Shown piece after piece: positions 8,643 through 18,002 of a DNA stretch of 64,000 nucleotides. Position 1 is the stretch's first letter, and the number at the start of each line of letters is the position of its first letter. The translations under genes and the position numbers were made by a program. The notes beneath the pieces are model-generated. The model saw only the letters and a list, made by a program, of their open reading frames with translations, searched no databases and had not been told where the DNA came from. The stretch is from Floridanema evergladense (GTDB taxonomy: Bacteria > Cyanobacteriota > Cyanobacteriia > Cyanobacteriales > Aerosakkonemataceae): the NCBI RefSeq assembly GCF_041929205.1, contig NZ_JBHFNT010000218.1, one strand, 5' to 3'.

Positions 8643-10043
8643 ATGGAACTGCTGCATCAGCCAGAAGAAATTATCGCCCAACGTTATCGGATTGTGAATA
8701 TCCTGGGACAAGGTGGAATGGGGATAACCTACGAAGCCGAAGATTTGCAAACCCAAGGTAGGGTAGCAATTAAAGCGCTGTCTCTTAACCGTGTAGGAGA
8801 CTGGAAAGCCGTAGAACTTTTTGAAAGAGAAGCATTAGTTTTGTCTAATTTAAATCATCCTTGTTTGCCGAAATATTTAGATTATTTTCCGGTAGAAACG
8901 GCAAACAATCACAGCTTTTATTTAGTGCAAGAATTGGTAGAAGGGCGATCGCTTTATTCCTTAGTTGAGAGTGGATGGCACGCCACAGAAAGTGAAATTC
9001 GCCAATTAGCCAGCCAACTTTTAGATATTCTCACCTATTTACATGGATTAACACCACCAGTTATTCACCGAGATATTAAGCCACAAAATATTATTCGGAG
9101 TCAAGAAGGCGGGATATTTTTAGTAGATTTTGGTGCGGTAAAAACCACTTACCAAACTACCTTTAGTGGCGGAAGTACAGTAGTGGGAACTTATGGTTAT
9201 ATGGCACCGGAACAGTTTCGCGGACAAGGTTATCCCGCCACAGATTTATATGGTTTAGGGGCAACTTTGTTATTTTTAATTACGCATAAATCGCCTTCAG
9301 AATTCCCGACTCGCCAATTAAAAATTAACTTTCGTTCTCAAACAATAATTTCCCCAGAATTAGGTGATTGGTTAGAAAAATTGTTAGAACCAGCAGTAGA
9401 AGATCGATTTGGATCGGCTAAAGAAGCTTTAAGTGTATTATTGGGACAAGGAGTGCTTGTACCGAAACGTCATCGTCCGATCGGTAGTCGAATTGCTGTT
9501 ACTAAAAATGAAAGAAAGTTAGTAGTAGAAATTCCGCGACTTGGTTGGGGATACTGGGATTTTCATAATTTTATTAGTGCCTTGATTTCGCTAATTGCCG
9601 CATATTTCCTGTTTTCATTTCACTATTTCACATTTATTAGCTTATTCTTCTGGATTTTTCCCTTGTTTTCGGTTATTATGTTGATGTTTGGGTTAAATAA
9701 ACTGAAAGATACTATTTTTAAATTACTGGGGCGCACGCAATTGGAAATCGATCGCCAAAACTTTAAAATAAAATGGTCTTTTCTCGGCTTGTTCTATCAA
9801 ATTCAAGGGAAAACTAAGCATATTGAAAAGGTAGAACTAAATACTTTTGTTCGTCCAGAAGATGAGTTGATTGCTAAGTGGAAAGACAAAAGTCCGCAAA
9901 CAACCACAGCCTGTGCTTTAATTGAAGGAGTTCGGATTCATCGTTTTGGTAGTGGTTTAACTCCTTTGGAAAAAGAGTGGTTATTGCAGGAAGTTGCTAC
10001 TTTTCTGAGAAAACCTTTACCGCCTTCGATTTTGCCAAGGTAA
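8643..10043 (+). CDS. Eukaryotic-type serine/threonine protein kinase
   Basis: 466 residues from ATG 8643, which places the kinase fold at the N terminus as usual in cyanobacterial SpkA-like kinases; the frame stays open upstream to 8517 without kinase-like sequence. Glycine loop GQGGMG (22-27), VAIK lysine K44, catalytic loop HRDIKPQN (142-149), DFG (162-164) and APEQFRG. After about residue 275 come two membrane segments (roughly 305-350) and a C-terminal domain of unknown type. Only four bases separate it from the next gene, so the two are probably co-transcribed. Confidence 0.9.
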   Translation: MELLHQPEEIIAQRYRIVNILGQGGMGITYEAEDLQTQGRVAIKALSLNRVGDWKAVELFEREALVLSNLNHPCLPKYLDYFPVETANNHSFYLVQELVEGRSLYSLVESGWHATESEIRQLASQLLDILTYLHGLTPPVIHRDIKPQNIIRSQEGGIFLVDFGAVKTTYQTTFSGGSTVVGTYGYMAPEQFRGQGYPATDLYGLGATLLFLITHKSPSEFPTRQLKINFRSQTIISPELGDWLEKLLEPAVEDRFGSAKEALSVLLGQGVLVPKRHRPIGSRIAVTKNERKLVVEIPRLGWGYWDFHNFISALISLIAAYFLFSFHYFTFISLFFWIFPLFSVIMLMFGLNKLKDTIFKLLGRTQLEIDRQNFKIKWSFLGLFYQIQGKTKHIEKVELNTFVRPEDELIAKWKDKSPQTTTACALIEGVRIHRFGSGLTPLEKEWLLQEVATFLRKPLPPSILPR

Positions 10044-10047
10044 AGGA

Positions 10048-11703
10048 ATGAAATTTTCTCGACATTATCTCATTTTAGCGATCGTCCTCATTGTAGGAAC
10101 AAGTTTAAGATTTTGGGATTTAGAACTAAAACCATTATGGCTAGATGAAGTAATTACCGCTTTATTTAGCCTGGGAAAAACCTACGAAAATATTCCTTTA
10201 GATGTTTTGTTACCCTTAAAGAGTTTTCGGGAAATTTTCACATTAAATCCTGGTACTAATTGTCCAGCAATAGCGCAAAATATTATTAAATATTCTACCC
10301 ATCCACCTGTGTTTTTTTGTTTAATGCACGCTTGGGTAGAGACGGCTTTAAATAGTCCAGTTAAACATAGTTTAGTGTGGGTTTTGCGATCGCTTCCGGC
10401 GTTGTTTGGTGTGGGTGCGATCGTATCCATATATTACCTCAATCGCATCGCTTTTAGCAAATCTGCGGGTTTAGTTGGTGCAGCTGTAATGGCGGTTTCT
10501 CCCTTCGCAGTTTACCTTTCCCAAGAAGCAAGACATTACACATTACCACTATTTTTGATTACCCTTTCATTAATCACGTTAATTCAAATTCAACAAGACA
10601 TTTTTCAGCAAAAAAGACGGTTATTAGTTTGGTTAAATTGGGTAATAATTAACAGTATTGGTCTTTACGTTCACTACTTTTTTATTTTAGTCATCCTTGC
10701 GGAAATCGCCACAATTTTAGTATTACTTTATCAAGCCAAACCAAAAGCCAAGTATTTATTAATTTCTGCTAGTTTTTCTCTCTTACCTTTCCTACTTTTT
10801 TTGCCTTGGCTACCAATATTTTTAGGACATTCTAACCGTCCTGAAACTGACTGGATATCGCAACCACAACATATTATTCCTTTAGCTCAAACTTTGCTAG
10901 GTTGGCTATTAATGGTAATAATTTTGCCAGTAGAAAGTCAATCGCTTTGGGTTGCCATTCCACTGGGAATATTAATGTTAATTTTTGGGATTTGGTTAGG
11001 ATGGCAAGTAGTTCAAGGAATCAAACAACTTTGGCGAAATCCACAGACACATTTAGCGACTTTAACATTAGGAAGCTTTACAATATTTGTGTTGTTAGAA
11101 TTCTTCGTTATTATTTACATTTTAGGTAAAGATATTACGATTGCACCCCGTTATAATTTTGTATATTATCCGAGTTTTTGTGCATTATTAGCTGGTAGTT
11201 TAGTGGTGAGAGATGGGGAAAAAAAGCGATCGACCATAACTTACCTAATATTAGCCGGATTAATTAGTTCTATTTTCGTAGTCAACGGATTAGCCTTTGA
11301 AAAACCTTATAATCCGCAAAGAGTAGCAAAGAATATGCTGCAAGAACGATCGATTCCGGTAATGGTAGTAATGGCATATAAAGACACGCAAGATATAGCA
11401 TTAGGACTAAGTTTTGCATTAGGAATCGACAAATTCCAGCCAAAACTTTGTCAAAATAACAGCGAAACTTGTCCAAAATTCGCCTTTTTATCAGCAACTT
11501 CCGCTTATAAAACAGTTTGGGAAAGTCTCACTAAATTACCCAAATCGTCAAAACTTCCCTTAAACTTATGGGTAGTTGCACCTGGATTAAAAAGAGACAA
11601 CTACCCAGAAAAATTAGCCATTTCCTCACAAACTAACTGTACCAAAAATTCATCTGCTTATTACCGAATCGGCGTACCATATCAAAAGTACAAGTGTAAT
11701 TAA
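10048..11703 (+). CDS. GT-C fold membrane glycosyltransferase (ArnT/PMT family 39-like)
   Basis: 551 residues with about 10-12 hydrophobic segments. The first periplasmic loop carries WLDEVITA after the first membrane span, the acidic pair typical of GT39/ArnT-like enzymes that use polyprenyl-phosphate sugars, and SQEARHYTLPLFL in the second loop is also typical. It probably glycosylates an envelope protein or lipid; donor and acceptor are unknown. It follows the Ser/Thr kinase by four bases. Confidence 0.8.
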   Translation: MKFSRHYLILAIVLIVGTSLRFWDLELKPLWLDEVITALFSLGKTYENIPLDVLLPLKSFREIFTLNPGTNCPAIAQNIIKYSTHPPVFFCLMHAWVETALNSPVKHSLVWVLRSLPALFGVGAIVSIYYLNRIAFSKSAGLVGAAVMAVSPFAVYLSQEARHYTLPLFLITLSLITLIQIQQDIFQQKRRLLVWLNWVIINSIGLYVHYFFILVILAEIATILVLLYQAKPKAKYLLISASFSLLPFLLFLPWLPIFLGHSNRPETDWISQPQHIIPLAQTLLGWLLMVIILPVESQSLWVAIPLGILMLIFGIWLGWQVVQGIKQLWRNPQTHLATLTLGSFTIFVLLEFFVIIYILGKDITIAPRYNFVYYPSFCALLAGSLVVRDGEKKRSTITYLILAGLISSIFVVNGLAFEKPYNPQRVAKNMLQERSIPVMVVMAYKDTQDIALGLSFALGIDKFQPKLCQNNSETCPKFAFLSATSAYKTVWESLTKLPKSSKLPLNLWVVAPGLKRDNYPEKLAISSQTNCTKNSSAYYRIGVPYQKYKCN

Positions 11704-11767
11704 TAAATGCTGAATTATGTCTTGGAAAATGCGGAGGGAGTATAAATCAGCTTTTGAGGATATTTGA

Positions 11768-11910
11768 GAACTCAGACAAAAACAGACAACTTACATATAC
11801 CATCTGCGTTCATCTGCGTTCATCTGCATTCATCTGCGTACTAAAAAAAGAACTCAGGCAAAAACAGATAACTTAACATATACTATCTGTGTTCATCTGC
11901 GTACTAAAGG
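11768..11910. repeat. Imperfect duplication with TCTGCGTTCA tandem units
   Basis: Two diverged copies of about 60-80 bp (GAACTCAGACAAAAACAGA at 11768 and a GAACTCAGGCAAAAACAGA version at 11850) both end in CATCTGCGTACTAAA. The first holds three extra tandem units of TTCATCTGCG. The same unit recurs at 63456-63486. No coding or RNA feature is seen here. Confidence 0.7.
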
Positions 11911-11948
11911 AACATTTATCAGAAGTCTAAAGACAAAATAACAAATAA

Positions 11949-13037
11949 CTACTCATCAATTTGCCAAACATCCTTAGTCAAATCCTCATCTAAAATGCGC
12001 TTAGGATTCAAAATAAGAATCAGCTTACCGAGTAAAGATTCTTCTGGCGACTCTTCAAACCATTGAAATTGTAAAACTTCCCCTTGTGCGAAAGCGAAAT
12101 AACTGCTATCGTCCCATTCTCGTTGACTTCGATCGATCACCACCAAAACCTCTTCCTTGTAGCTAGAATCCTGATTAGGAAGCAAAGATCGATCGCACAA
12201 AAGCGCCACAGGATCTTCCGCCTTCAACAAAACTTGCCAACCGGGAACAGCCACCCAAGCACCTTGACCGGAAAATTGTACCATGCGGAAAGGGCCGATT
12301 TCCTCAACCAAAGGCACCGCTTTTAAATCCGCCACCGACAGAGGCATTTTCCCGACAATAGGTAACAAGCGAGGCATTTGTTCCTCGATTTCCAACCTGT
12401 AAAAAGGTAAAATCGGAGCCGGACGTTTGGGAGTAACGCTAAAATCAATTAGCAACTTTTCTACTTGTTGTCTCGCCGCATCAGTTTGAGCAAATCTTAA
12501 ACCTTTAGCAATTAAACGCGATCGCTCTTGTAAATCCGACTGTTGACGTGCTAACCTCCAATAATGATAAGCTATCGCATCACCAGCATGATTGCTAAAC
12601 CCAGTAGGCGGAACTCTTAAGCGGGAAAAATCCTTCATCGCCTTCGCTACTTCTTTGGCATCTTCAGAATTCAACCCATGAGCTAACATGAACGTAGCTG
12701 CTGCTGCTCTTTCCGGTTGGGTGAGGATGCGAAACTCGTACAAAGAGTCGCTTCCGGTTTTCTCGAAATGCGATCGCACCTCTTCCGACACACCTGCATT
12801 TACCATGCTAATGTATACTTGAGCCGCTACAATCACCTGATTTTGGTGAATTGGCTCAAAACCTGTTTCCTCAAAAATTTTTTGGGAACTTAAACCTGCT
12901 TTTTGCAGACTTTGGCAAGCTTGTCCCCACTCCACCCAAGAACCTTCCTTGCGGCGGAGACTCAGCAGTAAACCATCCACATCGACATCAGTTGGTTGGG
13001 AGTTAGGATTGGGAGTATTTGAAGAGAAATCAGTCAT
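11949..13037 (-). CDS. raf1: Rubisco accumulation factor 1 (Raf1)
   Basis: 362 residues, matching Raf1: an N-terminal helical domain (GLLLSLRRKEGSWVEWGQAC, then a long helical region through ERAAAATFMLAHGL), a linker, and a C-terminal beta domain beginning around KRPAPILPFYRLEIEEQMPR. Raf1 is a dimeric chaperone that stabilises RbcL dimers after GroEL folding and promotes assembly of L8S8 rubisco in cyanobacteria and plants. Transcribed alone on the minus strand. Confidence 0.93.
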   Translation of the reverse strand: MTDFSSNTPNPNSQPTDVDVDGLLLSLRRKEGSWVEWGQACQSLQKAGLSSQKIFEETGFEPIHQNQVIVAAQVYISMVNAGVSEEVRSHFEKTGSDSLYEFRILTQPERAAAATFMLAHGLNSEDAKEVAKAMKDFSRLRVPPTGFSNHAGDAIAYHYWRLARQQSDLQERSRLIAKGLRFAQTDAARQQVEKLLIDFSVTPKRPAPILPFYRLEIEEQMPRLLPIVGKMPLSVADLKAVPLVEEIGPFRMVQFSGQGAWVAVPGWQVLLKAEDPVALLCDRSLLPNQDSSYKEEVLVVIDRSQREWDDSSYFAFAQGEVLQFQWFEESPEESLLGKLILILNPKRILDEDLTKDVWQIDE

Positions 13038-13269
13038 AATAACAAATGGTAAATGTAGGGGCGGGTTTTGTAGTTAATTCTTCTACTGTAATGAGATTAT
13101 CTCCTAAACTCACCTCTAATTGCTAAAACTCCAGTTTACAACAGAGCAAGTTAATTAAAAATTCTGAATTCTCTGGAACGATCGCTTAGTTTAACTGCAA
13201 AAATTGTTACGATTCAGAGATATGCGATCGCGAATTTTACATTAACTGCCAAAATTAGATTCAAGTCTT

Positions 13270-14214
13270 ATGGAAAATACCATTCCAGAACTAGAGAGCA
13301 TAATTCGTCAACTTATGAGTTCAGAGAGACGTAAAAAAGCCAAAATGTTGGTTGTAGACGATGAACCAGATAATTTAGATTTGCTTTATCGTACCTTCCG
13401 ACGAGATTTTCAAGTTCTCAAAGCAGAAAGCGGGATTCAGGCATTGGAGGTATTAGCAACTGAAGGCGAAGTCGCCGTTATTATCTCCGATCAAAGAATG
13501 CCAGAAATGAAAGGGACAGAATTCTTGAGTAAAACTGTACCGCAATTCCCCGACACTGTAAGAATTATTCTCACTGGATTTACTGATATAGAAGACTTAG
13601 TAGATGCCATCAATTCTGGACAGGTATATAAGTATATCACTAAACCTTGGGACCCCTTAGAACTCAAAGGAGTAGTGCAACGTGCTACTGAGACTTACGA
13701 ATTACTAAAACAGCGAACTGAAGAATTGCGCCGTGCGAATGCACAAATGGCGTTGCTTTCTACTATAGTCCAAGTAGCCCAATCAGCGACCAAGGTAGAG
13801 GAATCTTTACAACCGATCGCTCAAGCTTTTGGGGAAAATTTTGCCGCAGATGGTTGTATTTTGCAACTAGTAGAAAACAATTCTTTAAATTCGGCTCAAG
13901 GTATTTACAGTGCGGATAGTCCGATCGACAATTGGTTAGCAGAAGATCCATTGGCGAAAGATGCGATCGCAAACAAGCAATTACAAGGATCGGTAAACGT
14001 CCCCGCAGATGCTAACTTGTCAGAAGTCAGTCATTACGCAGCATCTGGGATTCAAGCACATATTATAGTGCCGATTATTTACCGAGATCGAGTAATGGCA
14101 GTGTTATCCCTGCAATGGAAAAATCCTTGCCAATTGCGAGAAGATGAAATTAAACTAATTCATCTTTCTGCTCAACAAGTTGCACTAGTTCTCACCAGTA
14201 CCAAAGCTGCTTAA
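13270..14214 (+). CDS. Response regulator with receiver and GAF domains
   Basis: 314 residues. Receiver domain about 24-145 with DDE acid pocket, D74 in VIISDQRMPEM, and YITKPW near its end, which is typical of RpfG-like cyanobacterial regulators. A short coiled coil (EELRRANAQMALL) leads to a GAF domain (about 160-310). There is no output enzyme or HTH domain, so it probably relays a signal through protein contacts. Its stop overlaps the ATG of menG by one base (TAATG), indicating translational coupling. Confidence 0.85.
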   Translation: MENTIPELESIIRQLMSSERRKKAKMLVVDDEPDNLDLLYRTFRRDFQVLKAESGIQALEVLATEGEVAVIISDQRMPEMKGTEFLSKTVPQFPDTVRIILTGFTDIEDLVDAINSGQVYKYITKPWDPLELKGVVQRATETYELLKQRTEELRRANAQMALLSTIVQVAQSATKVEESLQPIAQAFGENFAADGCILQLVENNSLNSAQGIYSADSPIDNWLAEDPLAKDAIANKQLQGSVNVPADANLSEVSHYAASGIQAHIIVPIIYRDRVMAVLSLQWKNPCQLREDEIKLIHLSAQQVALVLTSTKAA

Positions 14215-14915
14215 TGATGACCGATCGCGCCAGTGAAATTCAAACCATTTTTAACAATATTGCTCCAGTTTACGACAATCTCAACGATTGGTTAAGTCTG
14301 GGACAACATCGAGTTTGGAAACTGATGACAGTGAAATGGAGTCAAGCGAAAACTAGCGACACTTGTATAGACTTGTGTTGTGGAAGTGGCGATCTCAGTC
14401 AAATTTTAGCGCGTCAGGTGGGAAATACTGGTCAAGTGTTTGGCGTAGACTTTTCTGCGGGATTGTTAGCTATAGCCAAACAACGGGTGCAAAATCATTA
14501 TCCACCATTGGCGATCGACTGGGTAGAAGCAGACGTTCTCCAACTTCCCTTTCCCGACAATTATTTTGACTGCGCCACAATGGGTTATGGATTGCGTAAC
14601 GTTACTGACATTCCCGGTTGTCTGCGCGAATTGTACCGCATTCTCAAACCCGGAGCAACTGCCGCAATTCTCGACTTTCATCGTCCTTATAATCCCGTAA
14701 TGCAAAACTTCCAGCAGTGGTATCTTAAAAATGTCGTAGTCACTGCTGCTGAACACTTCGGTTTAACAGAAGAATACGCTTATATTAGCCCTAGTTTAGA
14801 CAAATTTCCCCAAGGTCAACAGCAAGTAAACCTAGCTCAACAAGCCGGATTTACCACTGCTACTCATTATCAGATAGCTGGTGGGACAATGGGTGTTTTA
14901 CGAATTACAAAATAG
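14214..14915 (+). CDS. menG: Demethylphylloquinone methyltransferase (MenG/UbiE family)
   Basis: 233 residues. Class I SAM methyltransferase with motif I IDLCCGSGDLS (52-62), VDFSAGLL, and the UbiE/MenG signatures NDWLSLGQHRVWK and YGLRNVTD. In cyanobacteria this enzyme performs the last C-methylation in phylloquinone synthesis for photosystem I. A second ATG directly follows the first. The one-base overlap with the Rec-GAF gene suggests joint expression. Confidence 0.92.
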   Translation: MMTDRASEIQTIFNNIAPVYDNLNDWLSLGQHRVWKLMTVKWSQAKTSDTCIDLCCGSGDLSQILARQVGNTGQVFGVDFSAGLLAIAKQRVQNHYPPLAIDWVEADVLQLPFPDNYFDCATMGYGLRNVTDIPGCLRELYRILKPGATAAILDFHRPYNPVMQNFQQWYLKNVVVTAAEHFGLTEEYAYISPSLDKFPQGQQQVNLAQQAGFTTATHYQIAGGTMGVLRITK

Positions 14916-14963
14916 AATAAAAGTAATAGGGTGTTGGCTAGTCAGTCAAAACTCAGAGTTTGC

Positions 14964-15002
14964 ACCAACTACCAACTACCAACTACCAACTACCAATTAC
15001 CA
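14964..15002. repeat. Tandem CCAACTA repeats
   Basis: Four to five units of ACCAACT/ACCAATT directly upstream of the DUF445 gene. An open frame runs through them from a TTG at 14960, but the PTTNYQLPTTNYQLP peptide they would encode is a repeat translation, not protein sequence. Confidence 0.7.
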
Positions 15003-15007
15003 CTAAC

Positions 15008-16243
15008 TTGAATCTCTCTAATTTCTGGCTTTATATTAGTCCTCCCATTCTTGGTGCAATTATTGGCTATTTCACCAACGATATAGCCATTAAAATGCTG
15101 TTTCGTCCCTATAAAGCTAAGTATATAGGTAAACAAAGGCTACCTTTTACACCAGGGTTAATTCCTGCCAATCAGGAACGCTTGGCAAGGCGAGTTTCTG
15201 ATACTATTATGGGGTCACTATTAACACCCGAAGAATTACAAAATTTGGCGCGTCGTCTGTTAGAAACGGAACGAGTTCAAGGAGTAATTCTCTGGCTGTT
15301 GCGGTTAGCCTTAGATCAATTGCAATCAGCAGATAAAGAAGATAAAACTGTTAAAGTAATTGCGGGAATCCTCCGCGATTTACTAGGTCAATCTTTACCC
15401 AGATTGTTAAAAGTTTTAGCGCGTCGGGAAGATTTTTTAGAACCCCAATTAAATCAAATATTTGACCAAATTTTATTAGAATTTCAACTCAGCGAACAAC
15501 AAGCAAATCAATTAGCGGATTGGCTTTTACAAGTGGTTTTGCCTCCCGAAGTATTGCGGGTGGCGATAATTGATTTTTTGACCGATCGCAACATTCAACT
15601 AATGGATGAAAAGTTTCGTGGTGAAACTAGCGGAACCTATTGGGTAGTTGCCAATTTATTCGGTTTAAGAAACACTTTAAGTCGTTTACGAACTTATTGT
15701 CTTGATGAAAAAGAAGAAGCAAATCAGCGTTTATCTGAATTAACTCAATCTTTTGCAGTTAGACAGCGGTTGCAAGAATGGTTACAAAATATATCTTTGC
15801 AAAATCTCCCGATTTCTACAGTGCGTCAACTACGTAAAACTATGCGCGAAAGTATTCGCAGTTACGTGCAAGAACGTGGTGTAGAATTAATGGAAGGTTT
15901 AAGTGATTCCATAAACTGGGAAGGTACTACTCATATTATTTTAAATAGATTAAGGAATTCTCCAGTTGTTAATTCTTCTTTGACAGTTGTAAGTAAGGAA
16001 TTAGCTTTAGTTTTAGAACGTTACTTAGAGCGAGATTTAGAAAATATTGTGGAACAAATTATTCCGATTTTAAATATTGACCAAGTAATTATTCAACGAG
16101 TGCAAGCAACTTCTCCGAAAGATTTAGAGTTAGCAATTCAAGGAATTGTGAGGAATGAATTGCAAGCGATCGTCAATTTAGGCGGAATTTTAGGTTTTAT
16201 TGTTGGTTCGATTCAAACAGTAATTTTGTTTATTCAACAATAG
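15008..16243 (+). CDS. DUF445 family membrane protein
   Basis: About 411 residues. The N terminus has PPILGAIIGYFTNDIAIKMLFRPY, the conserved DUF445 hairpin, followed by FTPGLIPANQERLARRVSDTI. A long helical middle follows, and a C-terminal membrane span (LGGILGFIVGSIQTVILF) ends the protein. Function is unknown; Bacillus YheB is a relative. I take TTG 15008 as the start because the repeats just upstream are not protein-like. Confidence 0.85.
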   Translation: MNLSNFWLYISPPILGAIIGYFTNDIAIKMLFRPYKAKYIGKQRLPFTPGLIPANQERLARRVSDTIMGSLLTPEELQNLARRLLETERVQGVILWLLRLALDQLQSADKEDKTVKVIAGILRDLLGQSLPRLLKVLARREDFLEPQLNQIFDQILLEFQLSEQQANQLADWLLQVVLPPEVLRVAIIDFLTDRNIQLMDEKFRGETSGTYWVVANLFGLRNTLSRLRTYCLDEKEEANQRLSELTQSFAVRQRLQEWLQNISLQNLPISTVRQLRKTMRESIRSYVQERGVELMEGLSDSINWEGTTHIILNRLRNSPVVNSSLTVVSKELALVLERYLERDLENIVEQIIPILNIDQVIIQRVQATSPKDLELAIQGIVRNELQAIVNLGGILGFIVGSIQTVILFIQQ

Positions 16244-16291
16244 TGTAAAATTCTGTACATCACTTAAAGTTTTGCAGGATTAAAGTTTACT

Positions 16292-17272
16292 ATGCAGTCA
16301 GACGATCGACAAGAATTCATCAAAGAGTTTATCGAAAATGCCAAAGACCACCTTTATGTAATTGAAAAAGGGTTGCTAAATTTGCAAGTGGCGAAAGACG
16401 CGGAATCGCTAAATCAAATACTGCGTGCTGTCGCGTCACTCAAAGTTGGAGCAGAAGTGCTAAATATCAAAAGCATTGAAAAAACCGCCTATAAGTTAGG
16501 AAAATATCTGGAAATCGTCAGAGATCGTCCGGTCAAATTTGACCAACAATTAGAATCATTATTTATGCAAATTTTTGATGCTTTATATTTGTTGGTAAAC
16601 GAACTAGATTCAACATTTGGACTGAGGGAAGAAGTTTCTAATCAAATTGTTTTAAAAATTGAACTTGTTTTTGAATCTATTAAGCAACAGCTAAAACTAT
16701 TAATCAATCCTCATGTACCTTTTATAGAAATAGCCCAAATCTTTCCTCTATATAGTGCAGTAAAAGAAGCTGCTGCTGAGTATGGTAAGCAAGCAGAAGT
16801 TACAATTGAGGGGGGAGAAAACCTAATTTCTGAATATTTTCTGAAACATTTCCGCAGGTTACTGACTCATTTAATTAATAATGCTATTGCTCATGGAATA
16901 GAATTACCAGAAGTACGGCAAGCAGCAGGTAAATCTCCAGTGGGTCAAATTAAGATTCGTATTTTTTACCAAGGTAATCAGACGGCGATCGCATTTTCTG
17001 ATGATGGCGCTGGAATTGATATCGATCGAGTGAAAACCAAAGCAATTGAAAAGGGTTTAATTACAATTTCTCAATCTCAAACTATTTCTCAAGCAGATCT
17101 GTACGAACTCCTCTACCATCCAGATTTTACTACCAAAAATGAGCGAGATTTAAGGGCTGGCTTAGGATTTGGGATGGACATAATTCGTACAGAATTGAAT
17201 AAAGTAGGAGGGTTGATTACTACTAATTCCACGCCCGGAAGAGGAACTACTTTTACTATTATTTATCCGTGA
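16292..17272 (+). CDS. CheA-like HPt-ATPase protein lacking the phospho-histidine
   Basis: 326 residues. Residues 1-110 are an HPt-like helical bundle, but the H-box reads RAVASLKVGA (45-54) where active proteins have RxxHxLKG, so the phosphorylated His is A48. From about 150 there is a CheA-type HATPase domain: N box HLINNAIAHGIE, then DDGAGIDIDRV and GLGFGMDIIRTEL, ending GRGTTFTI. CheA P3 dimerisation and P5 coupling domains are absent. It could be a regulatory pseudokinase or phosphorylate another HPt. It stands alone downstream of the DUF445 gene. Confidence 0.82.
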   Translation: MQSDDRQEFIKEFIENAKDHLYVIEKGLLNLQVAKDAESLNQILRAVASLKVGAEVLNIKSIEKTAYKLGKYLEIVRDRPVKFDQQLESLFMQIFDALYLLVNELDSTFGLREEVSNQIVLKIELVFESIKQQLKLLINPHVPFIEIAQIFPLYSAVKEAAAEYGKQAEVTIEGGENLISEYFLKHFRRLLTHLINNAIAHGIELPEVRQAAGKSPVGQIKIRIFYQGNQTAIAFSDDGAGIDIDRVKTKAIEKGLITISQSQTISQADLYELLYHPDFTTKNERDLRAGLGFGMDIIRTELNKVGGLITTNSTPGRGTTFTIIYP

Positions 17273-17473
17273 ATAAAAGTTATCTATCTATAATTACTGA
17301 GGTTGTTAATTCTAGCTGTAGCGATCGCCACTAAATATCATTTCGTTTTTATCACCTCAATAAATAACTCCAGGCAAACACCAGCAAATAGGAATAGACA
17401 AATAGACAGATAAAATATTTGAACTGGAACTACTAAGATCTTAATTAGGTATTAACTATCAACAGGTGCAGTT

Positions 17474-17854
17474 ATGAAATACCAATGGTTAATTTTAGTA
17501 TTAGTAGCGATTAGTGGTTTGAGTGCCGCAAATGTCAAGGCTCAAACAAGCAACTCATCAAATCGACAATATGGTTCTGGAAATTGGCTTAATTATCCAT
17601 ACGGAACCCGTGTTTATGGAAATGGAATGATTTCTACGCCTAACTCTGGAGTTATTTCTCCTAATGTTGCAGTTCCTCGTTCAGATGGCTCTACAACTTA
17701 CTACTATCCTAATGGCACTCAAATCACTATTGATAGAAACAACAACAACATTAACCCAGCGGGAACGCCGCTTTATCCTGGAGTGAATGGCGGGATAAGA
17801 GATAATAGGCTCACCAATCCCAACAATTCGCCACAGAATCAACTTAATCAATAG
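17474..17854 (+). CDS. Small secreted protein of unknown function
   Basis: 126 residues with a clear signal peptide (hydrophobic core WLILVLVAISGLSAA and a likely cut after NVKA). The mature part is rich in Asn, Gly, Pro and Tyr (RQYGSGNWLNYPYGTRVYG, TTYYYPNGTQITI), probably an extended periplasmic or extracellular protein. A strong terminator follows at 17911-17940. Confidence 0.7.
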   Translation: MKYQWLILVLVAISGLSAANVKAQTSNSSNRQYGSGNWLNYPYGTRVYGNGMISTPNSGVISPNVAVPRSDGSTTYYYPNGTQITIDRNNNNINPAGTPLYPGVNGGIRDNRLTNPNNSPQNQLNQ

Positions 17855-17910
17855 TTTTGACAAACCACAATCGCTGGGAAATTAATTGAATGAAAACCAA
17901 GCCTTTCTGT

Positions 17911-17940
17911 ACCTTGCTAAATTGCCAGCAAGGTATTTTT
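17911..17940 (+). terminator. Rho-independent terminator
   Basis: ACCTTGCT (17911-17918) pairs with AGCAAGGT (17927-17934) and is followed by ATTTTT. It ends the small secreted-protein transcript. Confidence 0.8.
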
Positions 17941-18002
17941 GCAACAAAAAGCTATTTTTAGACGAATAATGTGTAAATATTAAGATAAACATTATTGAAA
18001 CC

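Noticed and set aside
14960..15007. N-terminal extension of the DUF445 frame
   Set aside because: Encoded by CCAACTA tandem repeats.
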